Assembly: GCF_017876405.1 (NCBI RefSeq)
Contig: NZ_JAGINW010000001.1
Span: 4,663,203-4,727,202 of the forward strand
Source: Kibdelosporangium banguiense
Lineage (GTDB): Bacteria; Actinomycetota; Actinomycetes; Mycobacteriales; Pseudonocardiaceae
Direction of reading: 5' to 3'
DNA: 64,000 bases
Made by a program: the position numbers and the translations under genes
In this document: piece by piece, positions 54,340 through 62,665 of the stretch
How the letters are laid out: each line of letters opens with the position of its first letter
How positions within the stretch are numbered: position 1 is the first letter of the stretch
The notes under the pieces: generated by a model
The model's input: only the letters and a program-made list of their open reading frames with translations
What the model was told of the DNA's origin: nothing
The model's database searches: none

Positions 54340-55784
54340 GGCGCCTCCAAAGGGGACAGATCGTAGGAGAATCCAGTGACCTTCGGCCGGCCGGCCAGCA
54401 GCACGTAAAGCAAACTGTGTGATAGTGGAAAACCGGCCGCGGCTTCAAGTGCGGTGTCGTCAAAACTCCGCAATGGACGGCAGAACATCCCCGCTTTGGC
54501 CGCAGCCGTGCACAGGTGTTGTCCCAATGCACCCGCCGCCCGCAGCAACGCGGAATACTCGCCTTCGCCCCCCGCTTCGACAGCAGCGGACACATCCGCG
54601 GCCATAATCAACGCCAGATTCATCCCGGACACGTCCATCACCGCCCGGGAATGTCCATGACAGTCCTGGACGGCCTCCATCGCCGGACCCGCGCGCCGAA
54701 CATCCACCGTGTACCAACCATCACGAGCACCGACAACATTGTGGACAGCAAGACGATGCTGCAAAGCAGGATGTTTCAACGTCCCCTCGGGAATCTGCTC
54801 CATGGCCTTGACGAAAGCGGTCAGCGTCTCGATCGGCAACGGCCTCGGATCCGCCGCCAGCCCCCGCGGCCCCAGCCCCGAACTGCGTTTCGGCAGCTTC
54901 CCAGGCGCTGCCCGGAAATCACCAGGCTCCAAGGTCACACCGTCACCATCAGCAAACGCCCGCAACCCGAATCGAGGCGCATTCTCCACCAGAGCGCCGG
55001 CCACATGCCCCACTTCCAGCTCAGTCAACGCATCCGCGAACTGCCCATACCCAGCCGACAACCGATCCGGCCGCCGGACAAACTCCAGCCGCACCCCCCG
55101 ATCCCACCCCGGTTGCTCCCGCCCCAACCCAGAACAGTCACGCTCTACGCCCGCAGAGGTACGCTCCCGCCCCACTCCACGAGAGATACGCTCCACCGTG
55201 GGAGGGACATGCTCCTGTTCCGATTCTGAGCAAACATGTTCCTGCGCCGCTCCCGGAGGGACACACTCCTTGGGTGGCGTGTGCTTGAGCCTCGCCTCAC
55301 ATTCCCGCGCTACCCCAGGATAAACACGCCCGGACGTCGCCTCTGCAGAACTCCTGCTGCCCATACCCATATAGACAGTCCCCCGCCCAACCCGGGGGGC
55401 GTCCCTGGTCCAGTCTACTGGGGGTGCATGATCATCGGGGGGTTTCAAGGGGTGAGTCGGTGCGAGTGGGCCGTTCGCTCGGGGATCACTCGGTTGGGCT
55501 ATGGCCGCGCGGCGTAGGGGGTCGAACAGCCAGCGTTCCCCGTCGGCGATGATCTCGACGTCTACCAGGTAAGCCGCGCGCGGGGACGGGTAAGCGCGGT
55601 GATCGTTGTACTGATTCCAAGGCTCCCAACGCGACGGGGTCAGAACCGCGACGAGCAGACGCGCCACATCTGAAGCGGGCAAAGCAAACCGAGTGCCGGG
55701 AGCGGAGAAACACTGAGGCGCGGGCCCGACCTTGATTTCCTTGCCGGGGCCGTGTGCGTAAGCCGCCGCGAGTGCCCGTTTCAT
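54336..55784 (-). CDS. Second SagB-like dehydrogenase of the thiopeptide cluster
   Basis: A 482-aa protein. The N-terminal part (ALPASDVARLLVAVL, HRAYPSPRAAYLVDVEII, GERWLFDPLRRAAI) and the C-terminal part (SALLRAAGALGQHLCTAAAKAGMF, SHSLLYVLLAGRPKVTG) fit the SagB/TbtE-type FMN dehydrogenase fold. Between about residues 115 and 240 lies a hydrophilic, repeat-rich insert (RECEARLKHTPPKECVPPG, ERISRGVGRERTSAGVERD) with ~9-residue periodicity that I have not seen in the family. It is additional to the dehydrogenase domain in the LazF-like protein. It overlaps both neighbours by 4 nt. Confidence 0.7.
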   Translation of the reverse strand: MKRALAAAYAHGPGKEIKVGPAPQCFSAPGTRFALPASDVARLLVAVLTPSRWEPWNQYNDHRAYPSPRAAYLVDVEIIADGERWLFDPLRRAAIAQPSDPRANGPLAPTHPLKPPDDHAPPVDWTRDAPRVGRGTVYMGMGSRSSAEATSGRVYPGVARECEARLKHTPPKECVPPGAAQEHVCSESEQEHVPPTVERISRGVGRERTSAGVERDCSGLGREQPGWDRGVRLEFVRRPDRLSAGYGQFADALTELEVGHVAGALVENAPRFGLRAFADGDGVTLEPGDFRAAPGKLPKRSSGLGPRGLAADPRPLPIETLTAFVKAMEQIPEGTLKHPALQHRLAVHNVVGARDGWYTVDVRRAGPAMEAVQDCHGHSRAVMDVSGMNLALIMAADVSAAVEAGGEGEYSALLRAAGALGQHLCTAAAKAGMFCRPLRSFDDTALEAAAGFPLSHSLLYVLLAGRPKVTGFSYDLSPLEAP

Positions 55785-57370
55785 GGGAACGGATGGGGTA
55801 GCCGGGGGCCGTTCGCGCGCAACCTTGACAGGCCGCGTGTCCGGCGATAGATGTGGCCGAATGTCATGGGCAGAGTGCCGGGCACGATCACCTTGGCGGA
55901 GAACAATCCCAGGCGTTCGGCGATGACCGGGTCGGATTGGTCCACCGCGATGACCTCCAGGTCCAGGGTTCGCAACCGGTCGACGTAGTGATCGAGTAAC
56001 GTCTTCAGGTTGTCGAAGACGGGGAGATCTGCCGAAGGTGGTTCCACTTCCGGTTGGCCGAGAAGGAAATCGTGCCGGTCGGCAGCCTCGGGAAGAGCAT
56101 TCACTGCCACATGCTCGGCCATTGTTCGGATCAGGTTCGGCTCCGCCAGTAGTCGTCGTAATCGGTCGCGATGGTAGGTTTGCGGCTCGGCGGCTTCGCG
56201 ATCTACTATGGACTCTACGTCTACGGCGACTTCCACTGCTGCGGAGAACATCGCCCGGCGGGGGTCGGGGTGGGCGCCTGCGGCGTAGAAGATCTGGGGT
56301 GTATCAGGGACAGACCCCTGGTATCGGGCGACACCGATCACCGTCGGAATGCCGATGTCGTTGGTGGCATTGAAGAAAGTCAGCTCGTAACCGATCGACT
56401 CAAGCCGGTCCACCAAATGCAGTACGGTCCCATGCGCAGGAAGCCGGGGCAGCGGAGTCCTGCCGTACCAGGCCATCAGGAAGGCATCACGTTCGGCGAC
56501 TTCGAAAAGGCCGTGCAGAACGGCTTCAGTGAGACTGTTGCCGAGACCGCATCCGTTGGAAGTCTCGGCGATGAATCGGCTTCCAACAGCCCAGTAGGCG
56601 ACCTCTTCCGGAACTGCGACCGATTTGCCATGAGTGTACGACCAGCCGTGTACCCACCGGATCCGAAGGTCGGGGGAGTACGGAGTCAAGTGATTCTCCG
56701 CGTCGTACTCCCCAAGCCGCGTGGGATCCAGCGCGCGATCCGGACCCAGTTCGGTGAACGACGCCTCAAGCACGGTGCGTGTCCGGCGGGGCCGCATCCC
56801 GTTGTATCGCTCGACTGCTTCATAGAGAGCTACTTGCTCGGCCTCTTCAAAATTCACCGTTCGGCCGTATCCGGCTTCCACCGATGCGCCGACGAGTTCG
56901 GCACTCGCGACGGCCAGCGGCAGATGTCCGGTCCGGAATACGCCGGAAACCGGACCGTGCTTGAGGTCGAACAATTCGGCTCGCAGATTGCCGCTACGAG
57001 AATTGGCGCCTCGCAATTGACCTGGTTCCACCGGAGCCGTCAGGACTGGCTCCTGTGGGTGATCGTCCGGGATTGGGCCGCAGACAGGGCAACCTCCTGG
57101 CCGAGGTCGTACCGGATGGTGTGACACGACACCGAGATCGGTACGGACCGCGACCACCGACCTTCGGTACTGGTCCGCGTGCGCCTGAACCTCGGTCGCC
57201 AGCAGCTCCAGAAATGGCTTGAGGGCCGGTGTCGGAAATCCACTGATGGTCAGGTCGCTCTGCGGGACCAACGGGCCGAGTGTCGCTCGCCTTGCGGATT
57301 CGGCGCAGTCCACGCAGACATCGCCGGGAGTGGGGCCCAGCAGCGCCAGTCCGCCGTCGAATCTGATCAT
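55781..57370 (-). CDS. YcaO cyclodehydratase
   Basis: A 529-aa YcaO-domain protein, the ATP-dependent catalyst that turns Cys (and some Ser/Thr) residues of the precursor into azolines. ATG 57370 overlaps the upstream stop (ATGA); a longer frame reaches 57508 but would run inside the previous gene. N-terminal CVDC and CPVCG pairs may bind zinc. ATP-site text: VNFEEAEQVALYEAVERYNG and SLTEAVLHGLFEVAERDAFLMAWY. The protein ends in a proline-rich GPRLPHPFP, matching the C-terminal PxPxP signature of azoline-forming YcaO enzymes. Confidence 0.92.
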   Translation of the reverse strand: MIRFDGGLALLGPTPGDVCVDCAESARRATLGPLVPQSDLTISGFPTPALKPFLELLATEVQAHADQYRRSVVAVRTDLGVVSHHPVRPRPGGCPVCGPIPDDHPQEPVLTAPVEPGQLRGANSRSGNLRAELFDLKHGPVSGVFRTGHLPLAVASAELVGASVEAGYGRTVNFEEAEQVALYEAVERYNGMRPRRTRTVLEASFTELGPDRALDPTRLGEYDAENHLTPYSPDLRIRWVHGWSYTHGKSVAVPEEVAYWAVGSRFIAETSNGCGLGNSLTEAVLHGLFEVAERDAFLMAWYGRTPLPRLPAHGTVLHLVDRLESIGYELTFFNATNDIGIPTVIGVARYQGSVPDTPQIFYAAGAHPDPRRAMFSAAVEVAVDVESIVDREAAEPQTYHRDRLRRLLAEPNLIRTMAEHVAVNALPEAADRHDFLLGQPEVEPPSADLPVFDNLKTLLDHYVDRLRTLDLEVIAVDQSDPVIAERLGLFSAKVIVPGTLPMTFGHIYRRTRGLSRLRANGPRLPHPFP

Positions 57371-58821
57371 CGCGCGTCCAGGAGCGTGCTCAACGCGAGT
57401 TGTAGCTGGTCCTCGCGGCTGCGGACATCGGCGGGCCAGAACCAGTCCTTTGTCGCCCAGGAGGTCTCGGGCGGCTTGGCCAGAGGTGCCGCGCCGTTGA
57501 GGTGACACGGTTCATCCGAAAAGGACAGCCCTGCCTCTCGGGCCTGCTGGACTCCGGTTGCGGCCAGGGCTGCGAACGCGACTGCGTCCGCAGCCTCAGC
57601 CTCAATTGCCCAAGCCAGCACTTGGTCGAAAGAACGAATCTCGGCGTGCACAGCATGGTCGGCAAGACGAGTCACGCAAAGCGATGCCGTTACGCCGAAT
57701 CGTAGCGTCAAGGCCTTCCACCAACGTCGCGCAGTCGGGTCACCGGCCCAATCCTCTTCGGACACTTCGGTCGCCGGGAAGTCCGGAAGCTGACCGCGAA
57801 CGGTGGCACGCAGAATGATGCCGTGCGTGTGAGTGTCGTCGATCCCGGTATTGAGGGCGCGAACGGTCGCGTCGAGCCGTGCCGCATCGGAGGTTGTGCC
57901 GATGCCGAGATGACCCTCGCAGACCGCGATCTTTGCTGGAAGCTGTGGTAGCGAGCCAGTTTCCGGTATCGCGATGGGACCGAGTTCGGGGTCGACGAGC
58001 GCGTCCAGATCTGGCTGACGCGGCCGGGTGGCCGACAACCACGGGTGGTACATGGCAGTGAGCGGATCGAGCCTGGCCACCAGCACGCCGAGGTGCGGCA
58101 CCTGCGGCGGAAGATCGTCACCGGGGTGCACGATGAACTCGGTGGACGGGTCCGGCAGGCCGCCTGCCGCGCAGATCAGCCGGTGCGCGGCGACCGAGCC
58201 GACCAACGCGGCGAGGATCTCAGGTGGTTGCGACTCATCGACACCGAGACGGCGGGCAACGTCCTTGCCGTCGGAGACGGCGTCCTCATAGGACCCAGGG
58301 TGGACGACGTATCCGACCTGATCGGAGCAACCGGCCGCGACGGCGTGCTCATCGGTGACCACAATGAGGCCGTCGCCTGGTTCAGAGCGGGCTTCGAGCC
58401 CGGTCGACTCGAGGGCTCGGCGGGCCGCCGCCGCGAGCAGACCGGAACCGACGACTGTGAATGTCGCGGCTCGCAGTCGTAGCCAGGATTCCTGTGGTTG
58501 CGGGGCAACGGAGATCAGCCAGTCGGCGACCTCATCCGGCGGTGCGTCCGGGATCCACTCGCTGTCGACCGTCACGACCATGTCGTGCGCCTGCAGCTGG
58601 TCGATGATCATCTGGATGGCCTTGGCGACCGCCGGTGATGCGGTATTCGGAACTCTGAATTCAGAATTCGGAATTCCCGTGGCCAGGGACGCGGCGATGC
58701 GTTGCCAGATGGTCCACAACCCTTTGCCGCCCTGCAAGGTGAAGCTCGACGCCCACCCGCGGACGTGGATCCCGTCAGGTGTGGGCGAGGCGTGCACCAC
58801 GGGGCGTAACCGGACCACCAT
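57367..58821 (-). CDS. RRE/E1-like cyclodehydratase partner (ocin-ThiF type)
   Basis: A 484-aa protein that presents the precursor to the YcaO. Residues 1-~90 form a RiPP recognition element (GIHVRGWASSFTLQGGKGLW). Residues ~115-250 form an E1/ThiF-like Rossmann region (FTVVGSGLLAAAARRALEST, VGSVAAHRLICAAGGL). The C-terminal half is the usual TOMM cyclodehydratase-partner region. ATG 58821 follows the pyridine-synthase stop by 4 nt, and its own stop overlaps the YcaO ATG. It corresponds to LazD/TbtF. Confidence 0.85.
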   Translation of the reverse strand: MVVRLRPVVHASPTPDGIHVRGWASSFTLQGGKGLWTIWQRIAASLATGIPNSEFRVPNTASPAVAKAIQMIIDQLQAHDMVVTVDSEWIPDAPPDEVADWLISVAPQPQESWLRLRAATFTVVGSGLLAAAARRALESTGLEARSEPGDGLIVVTDEHAVAAGCSDQVGYVVHPGSYEDAVSDGKDVARRLGVDESQPPEILAALVGSVAAHRLICAAGGLPDPSTEFIVHPGDDLPPQVPHLGVLVARLDPLTAMYHPWLSATRPRQPDLDALVDPELGPIAIPETGSLPQLPAKIAVCEGHLGIGTTSDAARLDATVRALNTGIDDTHTHGIILRATVRGQLPDFPATEVSEEDWAGDPTARRWWKALTLRFGVTASLCVTRLADHAVHAEIRSFDQVLAWAIEAEAADAVAFAALAATGVQQAREAGLSFSDEPCHLNGAAPLAKPPETSWATKDWFWPADVRSREDQLQLALSTLLDAR

Positions 58822-58825
58822 CGTT

Positions 58826-59896
58826 TCACCGTCTTTCCATCTGTGCCAGGTGTTCTGCCCAGCCGATGCCCGTGATCTCCTGGGTCGCGCGAGCCATCAG
58901 ATCGGCGGCGAGATACCGCTGCATCGGGGTCACGTCGCAGATCGCGAGCAGCTGGTAGAGCACGTTGGTACCGAATCGGTAGACCGTCAGCGGCCGTTTG
59001 ACCAGCGGATGCTCGAGATCGACTTCCCAGAGCCGGGTGTGGTACTCACTGAACTTCGTTCGTTCGGCGAAGTTGTAACGCTGGATGGTCGCTGGATCGC
59101 CTGTTTCGTAGGCACGTTCGCCGTAGCGAGGGTTCAATGTGGACGTCAGGTCGCCGGAGTCATACGTCTGCTCGGCGGCCAACCGCATTCCAATCGTCCA
59201 TGCCTGCCAAGCGGCTTCGAGCTGACTGGTCGGGTGTCCCGTGGCGACCCGCTCGACGGATTCGACGACCTGAGCGGAATTCCGTTCCCAGATCTGGTCG
59301 AACTTCGCCCTGACCCGGCCGTCCGGATCACTGTGCAACAGGAAGTCCTCGAGATGCGAGAGGAATGAGTGGTATCCGTTCGCCAGGCCAGGTGGGTAAC
59401 GGCTGGCGTGTACGGCCATTGCTGTGATCGCCACCTGAACGCGGCTGATGTCGACGAGTGACGACCGGGCAGCGTCGACGCCGAGCCGGAGTCCAACGGT
59501 GCGCAGGTCGATCAAGGCGTCCGAGCCGAGCAGGCTGTGCAGCCGGGTGGTGTCAGTGGGCTCGATGCGAACGGTGTTTCCGGGATATATCGGCGAATAT
59601 GGCGGCTGGATCAGTTCGGCCAGGCCGTTGGCCCTGGCCTGACTCAGTAATTCGTCCTCGGTAAACCTTACTGAGGAAGGATTATCGGCCAAGTATTTCT
59701 CTAGCATTCTCGCGGCGGCATGAGCTGCCTCAACAGGACCGTCGAGACGGAGCCGGACGTGCGGCCCGTGCAGCCAATGCCTTTCGACGTGCCCGGTCGC
59801 GCCGAGGCGTGTAGCCGCGTCGAATGCCGGCAGTACGGCCTCACGTAACAGCGGCGCCTTCACCGGATCGTGGTAATAGCAGATGACATCGATCAC
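58826..59896 (-). CDS. Pyridine synthase (thiopeptide [4+2] macrocyclase)
   Basis: A 356-aa thiopeptide-type LanB-C-fold protein. Text DVICYYHDPVKAPLLREAVLP, GHVERHWLHGPHVRLRLDG and VYRFGTNVLYQLLAICDVTPM matches LazC/TbtD-like enzymes, which join two dehydroalanines to form the central pyridine, close the ring and expel the leader peptide. GTG 59896 is chosen: it overlaps the upstream stop as GTGA and has GGAGG 5 nt upstream; an earlier GTG (59908) is less likely. Confidence 0.85.
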   Translation of the reverse strand: MIDVICYYHDPVKAPLLREAVLPAFDAATRLGATGHVERHWLHGPHVRLRLDGPVEAAHAAARMLEKYLADNPSSVRFTEDELLSQARANGLAELIQPPYSPIYPGNTVRIEPTDTTRLHSLLGSDALIDLRTVGLRLGVDAARSSLVDISRVQVAITAMAVHASRYPPGLANGYHSFLSHLEDFLLHSDPDGRVRAKFDQIWERNSAQVVESVERVATGHPTSQLEAAWQAWTIGMRLAAEQTYDSGDLTSTLNPRYGERAYETGDPATIQRYNFAERTKFSEYHTRLWEVDLEHPLVKRPLTVYRFGTNVLYQLLAICDVTPMQRYLAADLMARATQEITGIGWAEHLAQMERR

Positions 59897-62235
59897 GTTG
59901 TCCTCCACCAGGTTTCCGCAATCATCTCGACCACCCGGCCGGACGGCACCGGCAACGCCTCAGTCAGCTTCACCGGCCCGGAATACCGGCTGAGCGTCTT
60001 TGGCAGGCACCGCAGGTGTAACGCATTACCCAGATCGACGTACTGCGGTTTTGGTGCGTTCAACCGCTCCTCGAAGTCGGCCATGGAAGCGATCGCACCA
60101 CCGGCGCTGACGAACACATGCTCTGGAATCCCGTACCGGCCACGCAGTTTTGCCACCGTGTACGCGACATCTGCCTCCTGTCCGACCTCTGGCACAGAGT
60201 CGAACTCCCAAGAACGGCGCGCCAGCAAGACATTCCGATACCGCAGCCGACCCCGTTCGAGTACATCACCATGCTCCACAGTGGATCTCAAGCCATCGAG
60301 ATCAGCCCAGCCGCACGAAAGGTCCGTGTACAGAGCGGTAACCCGATCGGGCAACATCAGCGGCATCAGGAAACCCAGATACAGCACGTCGATCGCCCGG
60401 CCCCGGTGGATCAGCCGTAACTCGTCCGAGACCGGATCATGCCGCACCACAAGCTCATCCGGTGTCAGATCGGACCATTCCGGGTCCTCGCCGACTTCCT
60501 GGCCCAGTTTCGGCTGCAGATTCGGCGTGAATCCACCCACCGGCCGGAACTGGGCGAACCCGTCCTCGAAGATTCCGGCGAGGTACGCGGCGACATCCTG
60601 ACGCGCGACCGGTGGAAGCTGGTTGAGGAAACGGCTGGCGAACCTCGTGAAACCGGCATAGCAGTGGTTGACCACGAGTCCGTCGGCCGTTCGCTGCACG
60701 AACCAGGAATAGGACACTGGCCTGCCGCGCGGCGCCAGGAGATCACCGGCCATCCGGATCATCTCGTCGGTGATCTCCTCGCGATCACCCAGCTGGGTAT
60801 GAATCTCCCGCAGCGATGCACTGACCGGACCGGTCAGTGCATCGATCAGGGCTGCCGAGAACAACTCCGCGCAATCGGCTGGATGCGCACTCGCGCCGAC
60901 GCCGAACTGCTCGACGAACTTCTCCCGCGCGATCCGCCGGATCAGCAACTGCCGGTCGAAAGCCATCATCAGCGGGGTGAGCCGGGCCAGTGTGTCCATC
61001 CCAGACCGATCGAGCCGGACGACCTCCGGCAGCACAACATCTTCCACGACCGGCGCGACACCAGGCTGCCCGAGATCCGTCCAGCCTTTCGACAGCTCCG
61101 CAAGCCGCGCCGGACGCTCTCGCGCATCCAAGGTCCCGAACGATTCCGTGTCCTGCGCCAACGTTGTCAGCAGATGCGCGGCCCCAGAATCGCCCGCGTC
61201 CCGCAACCATTCGGCCAGGGCTCGGGCGGCATCCGGGTCCTGCGGGTCGACCGGCGCGACCGGAATCAGCAGGCCGATGTCCAGCAGCCGGTTGACGAAT
61301 CTCGACGCGGCCGGGGCCTGGTCGTCCGGCAGCCGCGCGGCCAGCCTGCTGATCAGCTCAGCCGGAATCGCGGCCTTCGGCCGGGCCGCGTCGAGCACAA
61401 AACGCAGCGGCCCGGTCACGGAAACGTCGACCACTTCTTCTTTGGTCACATAAGCACGTGCCGAACCGGCGACCGGAATGTCCCGGTGAAATGAAACCCG
61501 GCCGTCACGTTCCCGCAGTCCAGGAGCGAGCCGGTGCGGGATGCAATCCCGTCGGGCGCCGAGCAATGACGCAGTCAGCTGCGCGAGCAACACGCGATTG
61601 ATCTGTGCCCGTGCCACCGGCTTCTGATCGTGATCGGTGCCGTCTGACCAATGTCCCCATGCAACATAGGTGTACCAGGACAACGGACTCGTTTTGGAAC
61701 TCGCCCGCAGCGCATACCGCAATACGGTCGCTTCCGCCTTACGGGCTTTACGGGCATTGCTGCCGGAAGCGATCCGCTCCAAACCGTGCAGCAAATCCGG
61801 TCCGGTCAGCACTGCGGCCCGTCGCAGCGGTTCAGCAGCACACATTTCAGCCAATGTGGCGCGTTCTGCCGTCAACGCCGAAGCCCAGTGTTCGTGCACT
61901 TCAGACGACTGCCTGTAAAGCGCATCCTGCGCGTCGACCCATTCACGCAACAACGGCACACGATCCGGCAAGTCAGCCAGATCAGTGCGCCGGAAGGAAC
62001 GTCCATTGTGAATGGAGCGGCGTAACGGCAGGACGACTCGGCGGTGAAACTCCACTGAATGCCCTGTCGCGCTGGAGTACAAGGCGTCGGCCACGGCCGG
62101 AGCCAGAGCGGCGATCCTGGACTCGAGCGCGACCAGGGCGTTCAACGCGGTCCGGAAGTCACCGACGACCGGCGCAGGGTGGACAAGCGCAGCCAGCCGG
62201 ACCAGAGCGAACGGCGCCACCTGCGGACCGGTCAT
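59893..62235 (-). CDS. Split LanB: glutamyl-tRNA-dependent dehydratase N-domain (LazB type)
   Basis: A 780-aa lantibiotic-dehydratase N-terminal (glutamylation) protein without the C-terminal elimination domain, which is supplied in trans by the LazF-like protein. Typical text: ALVRLAALVHPAPVVGDFR near the start, LRYALRASSKTSPLSWYTYV, and VDVSVTGPLRFVLDA. It transfers glutamate from Glu-tRNA to core Ser/Thr residues. ATG 62235 has AGGAGG at 5-nt spacing. It lies 46 nt after the precursor gene. Confidence 0.9.
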   Translation of the reverse strand: MTGPQVAPFALVRLAALVHPAPVVGDFRTALNALVALESRIAALAPAVADALYSSATGHSVEFHRRVVLPLRRSIHNGRSFRRTDLADLPDRVPLLREWVDAQDALYRQSSEVHEHWASALTAERATLAEMCAAEPLRRAAVLTGPDLLHGLERIASGSNARKARKAEATVLRYALRASSKTSPLSWYTYVAWGHWSDGTDHDQKPVARAQINRVLLAQLTASLLGARRDCIPHRLAPGLRERDGRVSFHRDIPVAGSARAYVTKEEVVDVSVTGPLRFVLDAARPKAAIPAELISRLAARLPDDQAPAASRFVNRLLDIGLLIPVAPVDPQDPDAARALAEWLRDAGDSGAAHLLTTLAQDTESFGTLDARERPARLAELSKGWTDLGQPGVAPVVEDVVLPEVVRLDRSGMDTLARLTPLMMAFDRQLLIRRIAREKFVEQFGVGASAHPADCAELFSAALIDALTGPVSASLREIHTQLGDREEITDEMIRMAGDLLAPRGRPVSYSWFVQRTADGLVVNHCYAGFTRFASRFLNQLPPVARQDVAAYLAGIFEDGFAQFRPVGGFTPNLQPKLGQEVGEDPEWSDLTPDELVVRHDPVSDELRLIHRGRAIDVLYLGFLMPLMLPDRVTALYTDLSCGWADLDGLRSTVEHGDVLERGRLRYRNVLLARRSWEFDSVPEVGQEADVAYTVAKLRGRYGIPEHVFVSAGGAIASMADFEERLNAPKPQYVDLGNALHLRCLPKTLSRYSGPVKLTEALPVPSGRVVEMIAETWWRTT

Positions 62236-62281
62236 CGTGACCTCCTGACCGAAAAACCCGGAAACCGGACAACCGAACCGA

Positions 62282-62458
62282 TCAAGCCGGGAATTCGATC
62301 ACCGGCGGGTGGCAGCAACAGCAGGACGAACTGCCGCACGAGCACGACGAGCCGACGGTGGAGGCGCCGGACTCGGGTAAGGCGACCGCGTCGCGCATCG
62401 AGGTGACCGCGAGGCCGTCCAGTTCGAGGTCGTCAACATCGAATGTGAGGTCTTTCAT
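62282..62458 (-). CDS. Lactazole-like thiopeptide precursor peptide
   Basis: A 58-aa ribosomal precursor. ATG 62458 has AAGGAG 7 nt upstream. The acidic leader (about residues 1-32) ends in LAVTSMRDAVALPESGA, which closely parallels LTVTSLRDTVALPENGA of LazA as I recall it. The 26-aa core starts at Ser33: STVGSSCSCGSSS, then CCCC, then HPPVIEFPA. It holds seven Ser, one Thr and six Cys. By analogy with lactazole, Ser1 and a Ser just before the Cys block (Ser13 of the core, residue 45) would form the pyridine. The longer overlapping ORF in the same frame extends upstream into gnd antisense and is not the real gene. Confidence 0.92.
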   Translation of the reverse strand: MKDLTFDVDDLELDGLAVTSMRDAVALPESGASTVGSSCSCGSSSCCCCHPPVIEFPA

Positions 62459-62475
62459 GTCGTCTCCTTGGCGAG

Positions 62476-62501
62476 TTGTGGCCACAGGCGGCCGGCCACA
62501 A
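62476..62501. promoter_or_regulatory. Hairpin in the leader of the thiopeptide operon
   Basis: TTGTGGCC and GGCCACAA (8-bp perfect stem, 10-nt loop) lie 18 nt upstream of the precursor ATG on its transcript side, within the 207-nt region shared with gnd. It could modulate precursor translation or mark an operator, but no regulator gene is in the cluster. Confidence 0.35.
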
Positions 62502-62533
62502 GCTTCGCCGTCTGGACGCAAGGAGACCGCAAC

Positions 62534-62647
62534 ATGCGCGACCGCATAGGCTCGTGCCGTACATATCCCGTGTCCACCCGGGTGACCTGCGGCAACGTCG
62601 CCACGGTCGGCGGCTTGAGCGGGACAAGCGAGCCTTATGAGGGCTGA
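62534..62647 (+). CDS. Possible 37-aa leader ORF upstream of gnd
   Basis: ATG 62534 is preceded by AAGGAG at good spacing and gives MRDRIGSCRTYPVSTRVTCG followed by NVATVGGLSGTSEPYEG, ending 18 nt before the gnd start. It resembles an upstream ORF but has no known homolog to me. It could be chance in GC-rich DNA. Confidence 0.25.
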   Translation: MRDRIGSCRTYPVSTRVTCGNVATVGGLSGTSEPYEG

Positions 62648-62665
62648 TACGGCAGGCTGGTACAC

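Noticed and set aside
58655..58676. Three closely spaced GAATTC words in the cyclodehydratase-partner gene
   Set aside because: They encode an ordinary NSEFRVPN-like stretch in frame, so there is no need for a special explanation.
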